This document shows, in pieces, positions 50,961 through 61,296 of a stretch of 64,000 nucleotides of DNA (positions are counted from its first letter, which is position 1; each line of letters begins with the position of its first letter). The notes below the pieces were generated by a model. That model saw only the letters and a program-made list of their open reading frames with translations. It ran no database searches and was not told the origin of the DNA. The stretch lies in NCBI RefSeq assembly GCF_040807025.1, contig NC_090943.1, forward strand, positions 123,317,400 to 123,381,399, read 5' to 3'. The translations under genes and the position numbers were made by a program. Origin of the DNA: Struthio camelus (lineage: Eukaryota; Chordata; Aves; Struthioniformes; Struthionidae).

Positions 50961-51398
50961 GACCTGGAGGTGAGGCCTCCCCAGGGCTGAGGAGAGGGGC
51001 AGGATCACCTCCCTCCACCTGCTGGCAACACTCTGCCTCATGCACCCCAGGAGACCATTGGCCTTCTTGGCCACAAGGACACACTGCTGCCTCATGCTCA
51101 ACTTGGTGTCCACCAGCACTCCCAGGTCCTTCTCGGCAGAGCTGCTTTCCAGCAGGTCAACCCCCAGCCTGTCCTGGTGCCTGGGGTTATTCCTGCCCAC
51201 GTGCAGGACCTTGCACTTGCCTTTGTGCAGCTTCCTGAGGTTCCTTTCCACCCAGCTCTCCAGCCTGTCCAGGTCCCTCTGAAGGGCAGCACAGTCTTCT
51301 GGTGTGTCAGCTTCTCCCCCCAGTTTAGTATCATCAGCAGACTTGCTGAGGGTGCACTCTGTGCCTTCTTCCAGGTCATTGATGAATATATTGAACAA
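50961..51398 (-). pseudogene. CR1 ORF2 fragment: reverse transcriptase active-site half
   Basis: This segment carries the second half of the polymerase palm and the thumb region. A conserved [12 protein letters not shown] stretch is interrupted by a TGA at 51414-51416 in place of a residue next to the G. After it come [19 protein letters not shown], then the active-site box. The two catalytic aspartates are intact (51330-51335), but the preceding aromatic residue of the usual FADD box is serine (SADD, codon 51339-51341). Downstream parts are [28 protein letters not shown] (split here only by reading), [19 protein letters not shown] and [15 protein letters not shown]. Around 50961-50970 the reading frame shifts, and the open frame beyond is out of register. 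Confidence 0.92.
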
Positions 51399-51485
51399 GA
51401 CTGGACCCAGGACTCACCCCTGGGGGACACCACTAGCCACAGGCCTCCAACTTGACTCTGCGCCATTCACCACAACCCTCTGAGC

Positions 51486-51884
51486 TCAGCCAGCCAGCCA
51501 CTTCTCAATCCACCTCACCGTCCACTCATCTAGCCCGCACTTCCTGAGCTTACCTAGGAGGATGTGATGGGAGACAGTGTCAAAAGCCTTGCTGAAGTCC
51601 AGGGAGACAACATCCACTGCTCTGCCTTCATCTACCCAGCCAGTCATTCCGTCATAGAAGGCTATCAGATTGGTCAAGCATGATTTCCCTTGGGTGAATC
51701 CATGCTGACTACTCCTGATCACCTTCTTGTCCTCCACATGCTTAGTGAGGACTTCCAGGATGAGCTGTTCCATCACCTTTCCAGGGATGGAGGTGAGGTT
51801 GACAGGCCTGTAGTTTCCTGGCTCCTCCTTCTTGCCCTTTTGGAAGACTGGAGTGACACTGGCTTTCTTCCAGTCCTCAGGCAC
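51486..51884 (-). pseudogene. CR1 ORF2 fragment: reverse transcriptase fingers and palm
   Basis: This 132-residue segment continues the reverse transcriptase after the frameshift. Visible family motifs, in order, are PEDWKKASVTPVF and GNYRPVNLTSIPGKVMEQLI (fingers), SSQHGFTQGKSCLTNL, and DVVSLDFSKAFDTVSHHILL, which carries the first catalytic aspartate of the palm. The segment ends WIEKWLAG and then a TGA at 51486-51488 where CR1 proteins usually have an arginine. A CGA to TGA change is the expected result of methyl-CpG decay. The same frame resumes after the stop (AQRVVVNGAE), so this is a simple nonsense mutation. Confidence 0.93.
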
Positions 51885-51895
51885 CTCTCCTGATC

Positions 51896-52432
51896 TCAGG
51901 ACCTTTCCAAGATGACGGAGAGTGGCCTAGCAATAACATCTGCCAGCTCCCTCAGCACTCGTGGATGTAGCCCATTGGGGCCCATGGATTTATGGATGTC
52001 AAGTTTGGACAAAAGATCTCTAACCTGATCCTCCTCCACCCAGGGAGAGTCTTCCTTTCTCCAGACTTCATCTCTTGTCCCGAGGGTCTGGAATTCCTGA
52101 GGACCGGCCCTAGCAGTGAAGACTGAAGCAAAGGCAGCATTCAATAACTCTGCCTTCTCTGTATCCTTTGTTACCAGGGCCCCCGCCCCATTCAGCAGTG
52201 GGCCCACGTTTTCCCTAGTCTTCCTTTTGTTATTGATGCATTTGAAGAACCCCTTCTTGTGGTCCTTGACATCCCTTGCCAGATTTAATTCCAACTGGGC
52301 CTTAGCCTTCCTCGTCGCATCCCTGCACACTCTGACAACGTCCCTGTATTCGTCCCAAGTGGCCTGTCCCCTTGTCCACATTCTGTACACTTCCTTCTCC
52401 TGTTGGAGTTTTGCCAGGAGTTCCTTGCTCAT
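51896..52432 (-). pseudogene. CR1 ORF2 fragment: linker and N-terminal part of reverse transcriptase
   Basis: This is a 178-residue open piece of the CR1 polyprotein. It starts at an internal methionine (MSKELLAKLQQEKEVYRMW) that is not the native start: the same frame reads upstream without a stop to about 52514, through a recognisable CR1 segment (QDQCIPLRKKSSKAGRRPAW). Residues 1-80 are a basic, helical linker rich in K, R and Q. Residues about 130-178 enter the reverse transcriptase domain (GLHPRVLRELADVIARPLSVI). The frame ends in ERS followed by a stop. Compared with the usual CR1 reading through this point, one base appears to be missing near 51885, which throws the frame. The polymerase continues immediately in another frame. 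It is a non-functional relic. Confidence 0.93.
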
Positions 52433-52514
52433 CCATGCAGGTCTCCTGCCCGCTTTGCTCGACTTCTTCCTCAGAGGGATGCACTGATCTTGAGCCTGGA
52501 GGAAGTGATGCTTC

Positions 52515-52570
52515 TTTTTTCTGTCCTAGATATCAAAAGTTTTCCTTTTTCTGTCTTAGATATCAAATGG
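52515..52570. repeat. 30-bp-period direct duplication at the CR1 5' junction
   Basis: The block TTTTTTCTGTCCTAGATATC AAA (split here only by reading) at about 52515 recurs 30 bases later as TTTTTCTGTCTTAGATATCAAA, one substitution apart over 17 bases. It sits directly beside the 5' truncation point of the minus-strand CR1. Confidence 0.85.
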
Positions 52571-54241
52571 CCAACAATCAGGGACTTTCCAGGTAGTAAG
52601 GATGTCCTTTGAGAGGATAAGAAAGGGTACTAAGGGCCTTTCCGGTAAATTTCAGCAGTCACGAGCTTATATTGGTTATAATACGTAGTATCTATCAGTG
52701 CTTTCACAGGCATCATGATCCCCTATATAAACATTAATAAACAAGATAGTAAAACTTTTCATCAAAAAGGAATCACTCAGGAAAATCTTGATAGATCATC
52801 AAACCAACTTCAGTAGTTGTTTATCATCATTTTTCATCTATGGATTAGGGGGTTTGTAGAAATCGGATCAGATACTGGAAGAAGTACTTAAAAACACAAG
52901 GTTATTCTTTTATTAGACAATTCAGATTTTACTTGATATAGCGATGCTGAGGAGATGGGAATGGATGTGACGTTACCTCAGAAGATTGAAAGAGAAGCAT
53001 GTCCCATCTTGTATGTGAACCAAAAGCTATTTCTACAAGAGAAGAAGAACATGCTACTAAGAGGAAATGTCTGGAAGCAAATGATTTACAGAATTCGTAA
53101 ATTATTTCCTGCTGGGCAGTAAGTTTTTCCTTGTGAATTATTCCCTTCTTTTTTGATTGCACAGGACAAAACCACACAAATTGCAAGGCAGTACTTTTCT
53201 TTGCTCTAATATCAGGTGAGAAAGATACATCTCAATGCAGGCTTTCTTTCCAGCGATGTTAGGTCTTCGATGCTACCTCCAGTTTCATGGGGGATATATT
53301 TGAGTGATTCCGGATTCCATGAAAGGTTTGAAGAAACTCTTAGAGATTTAGTATCTCATAGTGAAAGAAGTAGCAGAGGTATCAGTGGAGTTTGTCTGCA
53401 TTCGTCTGCTGATAGAACAGTATCAGGAGTCAGCACCTGCTTTTTAGAAGCCTGACTAGGCTTAAAAAAAAAAAGTCAGAGGCCTAACTAGAATTGATCC
53501 TGACTTGATTAGCATGTCTTTTTGCAGCTGTCTTCAGCCATTCTATGACTGTCACTGTGACAACTTTTTGTTGGTTTATGGATTAATTCCTTCATCCACC
53601 AGCAGGATGATTATCTTCTGATATGTCTGACATGTTCAAGGTATGGTTGTCTCAGTAGCATTGCTAGGTTTGCTTTTGATCACTTGATGAAGTATGCATT
53701 TTGTTAATGGGATAAAACAAATGAAAAACAAACTGAAGATATTTATATTCCCAAGGTAAAAATGAAGGTTGGTTTAATTTTCTCAATATTGGTGTCTGCT
53801 AGGACTGTGAAAAGTCTCATCCTCTAGTTGACATCTCTGAACTAGCAGAACTCCTATCAAAGATGCAGCTATGCCAATATAAATTTGTTTTTGTTGACTT
53901 AACTTACATCATTCAGAAAAGTTGTGTAGCTAAGCCAGTGGGAAAAAAATGCAAACAAGCAAGCAAAACTTAGCTGTTGGTGGAAGCCATATCTTTGCTA
54001 CAGTTAGATGCATACGGATAAGCCTTTGAAATAAATCTTATTAAAAAAAAAAGTTAAACTAATGTGTTTTCACCCTGGAACAGAGAATAATTCTCCCATC
54101 CATCCCAAAAATTCAACCAAAAATGTGTAATAGAAGAGAACATGAGCTCCATAAACTACTTTTACTTTTGCAGCTGAGCAAATTTATTCCTAAAAATGCT
54201 TTTTATAATAAAGTATTTTGGAGCGGTATACAATATTTTTA

Positions 54242-54257
54242 TATATTATATAATATA
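54242..54257. repeat. 16-bp AT-only palindrome
   Basis: TATATTATATAATATA is its own reverse complement. Being AT-only, it is weak evidence for function. Confidence 0.85.
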
Positions 54258-54334
54258 AAAGCTCTATGCTTGCACAATAGTTAGTGCTAATAAATGCTCC
54301 ACTGGGAAAGCAAGTATCTTTACTTGTTTACTAC

Positions 54335-54450
54335 ATTTTGCAGAACAGTGAGGTAACAGGTGATACTGTGACCTAGGGGTAGGTTTGAGATCACAGTTCT
54401 GGAATCCCTGACTGCTGCCTCTGTGTTTATTCCTCTAGACCATGCTGCTT
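54335..54450 (-). repeat. CORE-SINE / MIR-like ancient SINE fragment
   Basis: Plus-strand reading shows CATTTTGCAGAACAGTGAGG, then ACTGTGACC, then GGAATCCCTGACTGCTGCC, and finally CTCTAGACCATGCTGC. This order matches the reverse complement of a MIR-like SINE (fourth block equivalent to CTAACCACTAGACCA...). The middle is diverged and partly deleted. It is a non-autonomous fossil. Confidence 0.5.
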
Positions 54451-57400
54451 TTCCCCGCACCGATACATTTTGTGGGATACCTTCTTGTGGTCCTCCCTCC
54501 TAGTCATTCCACACGAGTAGATTTATATCATTTTAGAAGAGACATTTGTGTGGTATGGGCCATTAGAAATATGGTGAAGAGTTGAGCTGCTTGCAACAGG
54601 TAATGATGTTGTCTTTTCTCTGGCCTTCTTTCTTCCACATCTCCATTCATTGATGAGAGGCCATATTTTTGTCCTAAATTTGTAAAAATAATATTTTTTT
54701 TGCATTAAAAATTATATTTTCCCCTTGGCTAAAGTTTTCACCTGCTCTTCATTGGAAATGTGTCATTCTCAATTTTCTCATGATTTCAATAGGCTGAGAT
54801 ACACAAAATCAAGCCATTTTCATTTACATATTTCTAAAGCAGTTTTATAGGAAAAGAAGTAGTATATTGCATTAAGCAGAAATTTTATTTTTGTAACTTT
54901 TTTTTCTTTCATTATCAGTTTAATCGTTAGTTCTGCATGCAGTAGTGTTGATTCTGTGAAATGCAATTCATATTCTTGAGTTTAGCTGCCACAAATAAAG
55001 TAAATACCCTGAGAACTGCTATTCTTTTTGGCTGCATGAACATTAAAGAGATGAAGTCTTGATGTATGCTTTAGAGACTGATGTGCTGATTTGCATTAGT
55101 CTGGACTAACAAAGATTGCTTGGCATATGGCTTCTGTGTTCAAGAGCCCTTTTTTTTAAGTTTAAGAGAAGGTAAGAATTGTGCCTCACTTTCATACAAA
55201 ACTGGTCATCCATTAGTGTTACAGTACGAGATGGGGTGAATGCTGAATGTAATCCTGAGATATTTGGGAAGGAAAGTCTGCCGTTTTTATATTTGATCTA
55301 ATGCCTGTAAAACTCGTATATTAATTAGAACTGGGTGAGAAATATTTTGTTTATTTATGAACATTTTCAAGATTGTCAAAAATTGTTGGCAATGAAATAT
55401 AATGAAAAGTCATTCTTTGAGAAATGTCCTTGAAACAAAACCCATGGGTTAAGTAAGGGAGGGGGTAGTTTAGGTCAATGATATATCTTTTGTTTTGATA
55501 GTTTCAACCTATTTCATTTTGATTTCATGGAAATATTTTACTGTTTCTAGCATAAGTTATAGTTTGGACTGAAAAATATTTTGAACTGAAAAGTGGAACT
55601 AATTTTTGAAGAAAAAAAACAGCATGTGATATTTTAAAACTTATTTTTCATTAGAAATGGTGCTTGATTGGAATTGATTAAAAAATCATTGAAAAATTTA
55701 TGATTCCTTCTATTATTCCCTACTCCTTCTATTATGAACGAGCCATAGGCAGTCACTAGGAACAACGGCCCGCCTGGCTAACTTATAAATATTCTGACAG
55801 ATTCTTTTAAGTTAAAAACAGCCATGAAGACATCTTACTTTTCCTCCTGAGCAGATCCTTGCAGTGCCATCTGTAACTGAAGTTAAAAAAATACAGCAAG
55901 TGGAGATAGAGTTCCTTCATTGCTTGGGCACATTAGCCTTTCTGCATCATCTAAAAGTTGTCATTCTGCACTGTCTGACAGCACCATCTGGTTCAGAACA
56001 TATTTCAGATATGGCCATAACTAGAGCTAGATGTGCTGCCACCATATATAACTTGAGTGCTTTTTACCTTTGTGCTATATCTTTTGGAAAAGTAATACTG
56101 GTTGCTGTATCTTCAAATGGTCCAAACAGCCAGACTGTTTAAACAAAAGCAATGAATAATTTACATCAGAAATAGAGAAAAACAAACAAATAAAAGTAAA
56201 TAGGCACCTCCTCATCTATGTGGAACTACACGTGGTTTAGTGGGAAAAGGCAGATACACAGCGCACACTGATATCACTTTTGAAGAGATTAGAATAACCT
56301 TTGCCTACTTTGGAGAACTTTAGGGAGCTCTTCTAGCAGTGGTAGATCATTTAGAGGATCACTGGCTCCATATCATCCAAACTTTCTCCTTAATGTGTCA
56401 ACCAGGATTGATCTATACCACACACAGATCTCTCTCTACAGATGCAATCTGCTGGGAATCATAATCACTGGCTGTAAGGTCAGTAATATTAGGTAGAATT
56501 GCACAGCATGTTTCATATTGGACTAATCTTACTTATTTTCTCTAATTATGAAAAAATATTTAATGATTACAATAAAAATTCTTCCAATAGCAGGTGGGGA
56601 AACTTTATTCTGGGAGATGAATGGAGAGATTCAGTAGGACACTCAAAGTGCTTTGCACCACTTTCTGACAAAAAGCATCCATAAATCTGATTTTATGTGG
56701 CAGTTGCAATAAGCTTCTGACTGCTTTGCCTTATTAGAGTTGTGGAAAGAAATTGGAATATGTCCCTAGCCTGGCAAACTAGGCCCTCTGCCTGTAAATT
56801 ATTAAACCTCACATGTGTCAGGTGTGCCCAGAAAAGAACAAGACAAAGAACGGTGAAGTAGAGGTTGTACCATTAGATGAAGGAACTAGACGTGAGATTA
56901 GATGAAAAGAATGGTATTTAGGTTTGCTTCAGCTTTATTTGCTTATTAAGAAACGTGGAACCCCACAACTGTCTATGAAAGATGATGGTAAGTTGGGGAA
57001 AGAAACACAGCAACTGAGTGAACACAAAACTGAGCGAAATGTAGCATATGTACTGACTGATACAGGAACTGATTTTGAAGAAATATATATAGATAGGGGA
57101 TCAGATGCTCAGTCCTAAGACAGCATTTTTTAATCATCTTAAAAATAGGAAGAGATGGTCAGCAGAACTATGCAGACAGTTGTGATATGATGTAGATTGA
57201 TAGATGAGTAAATAGTGGCCTTGGCACAGTGGCCTCCTCAGCTGGAATGATTTTTCTGGAGAGCTACTGTATTCTAACAGCTCCACCTAGAATAACAGTC
57301 TCTTGCCAAGTGTTACTTGCAAAAATGAGTTGCAAGAGCTGGAACCCACTCTTGGTTTGTTGGTGTGTCAAATTGACCGTGTCACCTTCATGCATCACAT

Positions 57401-59160
57401 AGCACCATGCACAACTCTTCCTCAGGTTTTATTTGACATGATCTTCGACAATCAGCACCTGATTTGACTGGGCTCAGGGTTACAGCTTTGACTGCATTTT
57501 TGCAGGTTGACTGGATGCTTTAGTACACTATATGTGGGAAGAAACACAAGAATGAAACAGTTAAACAAAAAAAGACAGAGTTAAATCTAAAATACCTGAA
57601 TGCCTATAGTTTCCTATACCTCTGAAATAAATATCATAGGCATCTGAGATAAAATTGGATTCTGTGCATTGAGCAATGAAGGGCTGAAACTGCGATAGTT
57701 TTACAGTGGAAGTCTGAACAGGGATGTTCCCTCCTTGCCTACATTGTCATCCTAGACATTTTCCAGAACAATGGTGGTCATTTACAAAGATATGAGCCTC
57801 TACAGCATAATATCACCGATTTAGCCATTAAGTGCTACCAGGAGCAATGCTGTTACTCCTAGGAAAAAGGCCATTACTGACTATAGATAAAACAGTAAAA
57901 ATGTCCATTTATCATCTACATGGTAGTATTTAGCAATCAGTTTCTTTTCTACTTCAAAATCTGGAATAAATGAAGCACAGCTGGGGGATGGAATACAGGG
58001 ACTAGCTGTTCTGAGGCTTTTGGTAAAAGGCATGGTAGAGACAGCTTTAAACTGCTCTGGAATGACACTGCTCCAGAGGATACTGTTAGCTGGCCTATTT
58101 TCTGGCAGAAAACGGAATGATTTCTTACTACGTGCATTTCACCACCATGTGTCAGCTCGAGTACGAAGCTATATGGTCTGCCCATGATTTTATTAGCTAC
58201 AACTCCACATGTTCTTTGTTCCCTGAGACACTAAAAACAAGACAAAGTTCTGCCATTATAAAATGTTCATTGATACAACAAATGCAGAAATATTCCTTTA
58301 ATATTCCAGCATGCAACAATTTATAATAATATGTGAGTAAACAAAAGATGACTGACCAGTGGCAAAGTGAAACTCTAGCAGCATGATTCGTTCCAGACAT
58401 TAAATCCTTATTGCTCTCCTGCATCCTCAGTTCAAAACCCCATGCTTTCCATATTGCTCACTAGACACCGAGAATAACATGATCGTTCTGGAAGTTCATT
58501 CTCGCCTGCAGGCAAGAACTTGTCCCATCATAGCAGAAACAAAAACAGCACAGCAGGACCTCCAGCATTAGGAACTGCAGCAAGAACTGTCCTCTTGAAA
58601 CAACAATTCTCTATATAAGAGCTTAAATGTGGATATTTCATTTTTATAAATGTCTTTCTCAACTGTCTCTCTATCAGCCTAGATACATAATGAGCATAAT
58701 CATTCCTGGCAAATAATGAGAAGCAGTTCCAGAGAAAATATTCACAGTTTGGAAATGTTTTATGCCGTTAGTATGAATAACAGGGAACAAGGAAATGAGA
58801 TCACACTGATTTTTCCCAAATTAAAATTTTGATACCTTGTGTGACAGGAGAGACACTGCTACTCAGGCAAAGATCTGGGACTCTTCAACTGTTCTCCAAA
58901 AATAGAAAAAAAGAAAAAAAAGCTTTTACTTGCAACGACAAATGTGCCATTCCAAATAAAGAGACTTTAATTGATAAGAACATAACATAATAATAACATA
59001 AAGTCTTACAAAACATATCAACACAGCAATACCTTTTCTTAAAACACAAATTTCCTTAATGATAGAACTGTATATGTCAGGGCCACAGCAACAAAACCGA
59101 TTTGTCAACAAATTGCATTTACACTGCTGGTGTCTGGCTACCGGAGACTGGATGCTTTAT

Positions 59161-59206
59161 AAATATAGAGATAGATAAATTAAATAGATTAAATAGATAG
59201 GTATAG
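59161..59206. repeat. (GATA)/(TTAAATAGA) short repeat
   Basis: GAGATAGATAAATTAAATAG then ATTAAATAGATAGGTATAGG. Confidence 0.75.
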
Positions 59207-59487
59207 GATATTTGAGCTGAACAGCCATAAACCCACACTTAAGGGCTTTAGCCTATAAATTCTTGAGTAGTAGATTGCTTTGTACTGATGGCTTATAGCT
59301 ATGCAGGCTCTAAATCATAGAGCTATTGGCTTGCATGAAAGATGAGGCATGAATCATATTGTATGATAAAGAAACAGAAGATATCTGATTGTTCATTTTT
59401 TAATTTGCTATATAAAGAAAAAACCTTCATTCTCTGACTTCAGTTGTGTAATGAATTGCAAAATGCTGGAAAGAGGTAACAGACCTT

Positions 59488-59619
59488 TAGTCTAGTATTA
59501 GACTAGACTAAAGATAGTCTAGTCTACTAAAGTATTAGTAGATAGTCTACTAAAGTATTAGACTATTAGTCTAGTATTATCTAGACCTAGTATTATCTAG
59601 ACCTAGTATTAAATAGTCT
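59488..59619. repeat. Tandem array of TAGTCTA / CTAGTATTA units
   Basis: A 132-bp array holds three adjacent 16-bp units at 59571-59618 (CTAGTATTATCTAGAC twice, then CTAGTATTAAATAGTC). Before these, GTCTACTAAAGTATTA is repeated with a 23-24-bp period. Units contain CTAG and TCTAGA palindromes, so both strands read alike, and the array could form hairpins. The flanks are ordinary unique sequence. Confidence 0.88.
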
Positions 59620-60982
59620 TTAAGGTCTTCCTGATGAACCACTAGTACCTGCAGTGTAATTCTGGTGCATGCATTTACTCTGTTTCATAGCAGCCTTGTG
59701 TGATAGTATCCCTTGTGTAAGCTATATACAGCAACCACTTAGCAGGCAGTGGGATGAGCTTATCTGAGCCCAGTATTACGTGAAGAAGAAAGTATTAGAG
59801 GAGTCAGGTCAGAAATCTCAGTATTTTATATATTTTATATAGACCATCTGCTGTTTGAAGTGACTACTTTCATGCATTTAAAACTGAGAGCATTCTAGAC
59901 GTGCAGAGGAGTAAGGAAAAGAAGGACAGCTATGGAGCAACAGCTACATCACAAACATAGGTTCTTTACAGGGATGATTTTCCCTGTTTTGTTTCATGCT
60001 AGAGAATACTTAATGCTCATTTCTCCTTTGTTCTTTCTGTGCCAAAGGCCGAGTTTGTAGGTTTTGTCCCTGTATACTTTACATTTGTGATAGTCTTGTG
60101 ATAAGGCATTGTGAATCTTTGGTGATTCACAGTGGCTTGCTGCAGACCTGTGTGAGAGTGGCCTGGATGACTGGATTGCCTGTAATGGCAGGGGAGTGGA
60201 TGTGATGCGCTGGAGTTATGTCTTCCAGCTCCATGCTCCTAGGAGCACTATCTAAACCTTGTCAGATTTACCAGCTTGTTACTTACACCCAACACCTGCC
60301 CCTTTGATTATAATGAAGAGAAGTTTTGCACTGGACTTGTGTTTGTAAACTAACCGCCTCAGCTGTATTGCTGGTGATTGATTGTGGTTTGTACTTATCC
60401 AGAAAGAAACAGTGTTCAAGGTAGTCTCTCATCTGCGGAACAGGTTGATTCACATGATTCAGTGCTTTTGCAGCCGTCAAATAAAGCTTTCCTGTTATGT
60501 TAAAATACTTTACAGTAATGCACTCACAATTAGATGGAACAGCACTAGAAGAACAAAATACGTGAATGACATGTATTTTGGCTTATTATTTGAAGTCTAC
60601 AAGACTACCTCATGATATGAATATATTTTTAATTAATATTTGCAAGTAAGATAATCTCTTTTCTTGAAATATATTTTATTCACGCTTTCCTCCATTTTTA
60701 CGGGATGAAAAATATGCTGATAATTTCATAAATGATCCATTGCTCACATCAAATTTATTAAATATTATTTCTATCCCCACTGTATGTAAATTGCATATAT
60801 AGGGTCATAATTTTCAGAACGAGCTTTCAGTCTGTGAATGTGTGTTATTCGCACAAATATATTTTGCGCATTTAATCCTTATTCTTAAAAGACGCTTAAA
60901 GGGCATTGCAAATGTTTACTAGTTAAACATCAGGACTCCCTAAGGCCCCACAAAATTAACAATATATAGTTAAGATAGTTAT

Positions 60983-61015
60983 ACTCACTCAGTATAGCGA
61001 TAACTCACTCAGTAT
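60983..61015. repeat. 13-bp direct repeat, 20-bp period
   Basis: ACTCACTCAGTAT occurs at 60983-60995 and again at 61003-61015, with a 7-base spacer. Confidence 0.85.
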
Positions 61016-61230
61016 TCAAAGTTTGATGTGGAGTGCGGCAATACAAAAGCACACACCAATATTACAGTGCAGATGAGAAGAAAAATTTCATGTCCTATTG
61101 AAACTGCCGGAATAAGCCGGCTAATAGAACTAGGTACATAAGCTACATTTTGGCAAGGATACTGGGGTTGACTTCACCATTCTTCCAGAAATCACTGTGA
61201 GGTTTTATATCTTGTCCAAAGAACAATAAA

Positions 61231-61296
61231 CTCAGTTCTGCTCTCTTTTATCTCCATGTAAATTTGGAGTGACTCTCCTGAGTCAGTGAAGTTATT
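61231..61296. repeat. Relic of an old amniote interspersed repeat (tentative)
   Basis: TCCATGTAAATTTGGAGTGA followed by CTCTCCTGAGTCAGTGAAGT resembles the recurrent amniote motif TGTAAATCCGGAGTAACTCC and ACTGAAGTCA. The match is about 40 bases, with no flanking support. Confidence 0.3.

Larger units (their letters stand above)
50460..52514 (-). mobile_element. CR1 non-LTR retrotransposon (LINE), 5'-truncated copy
   Basis: CR1 elements copy themselves by target-primed reverse transcription, using an endonuclease plus reverse transcriptase protein. Read on the minus strand, this copy holds the region just before the reverse transcriptase, the whole polymerase region, the C-terminal segment, a short 3' untranslated part and a tail ending in ATTCTGTG followed by ATTCTTAA, a degenerate pair of the CR1 terminal octamer. 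The endonuclease and first ORF are absent, so it is 5'-truncated, as most CR1 copies are. It is richer in G+C than its flanks. The frame is broken by a frameshift near 51885, a stop at 51486-51488, a stop at 51414-51416 and a frameshift around 50961-50970. No clear target-site duplication is visible, which is usual for CR1. The legible frame suggests a moderately young insertion. The subfamily cannot be assigned by eye. Confidence 0.95.

Noticed and set aside
50471..51238. Longest open frame of the window (255 codons, plus strand)
   Set aside because: It is the antisense shadow of the minus-strand CR1 polymerase and tail; its residues (P, S, Q, H-rich) match no family, and the opposite strand reads as CR1.
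52302..52484. Minus-strand frame starting MHPSEEEVEQ
   Set aside because: It is an out-of-register reading of the CR1 linker region; the family frame is the one through 51896-52432.
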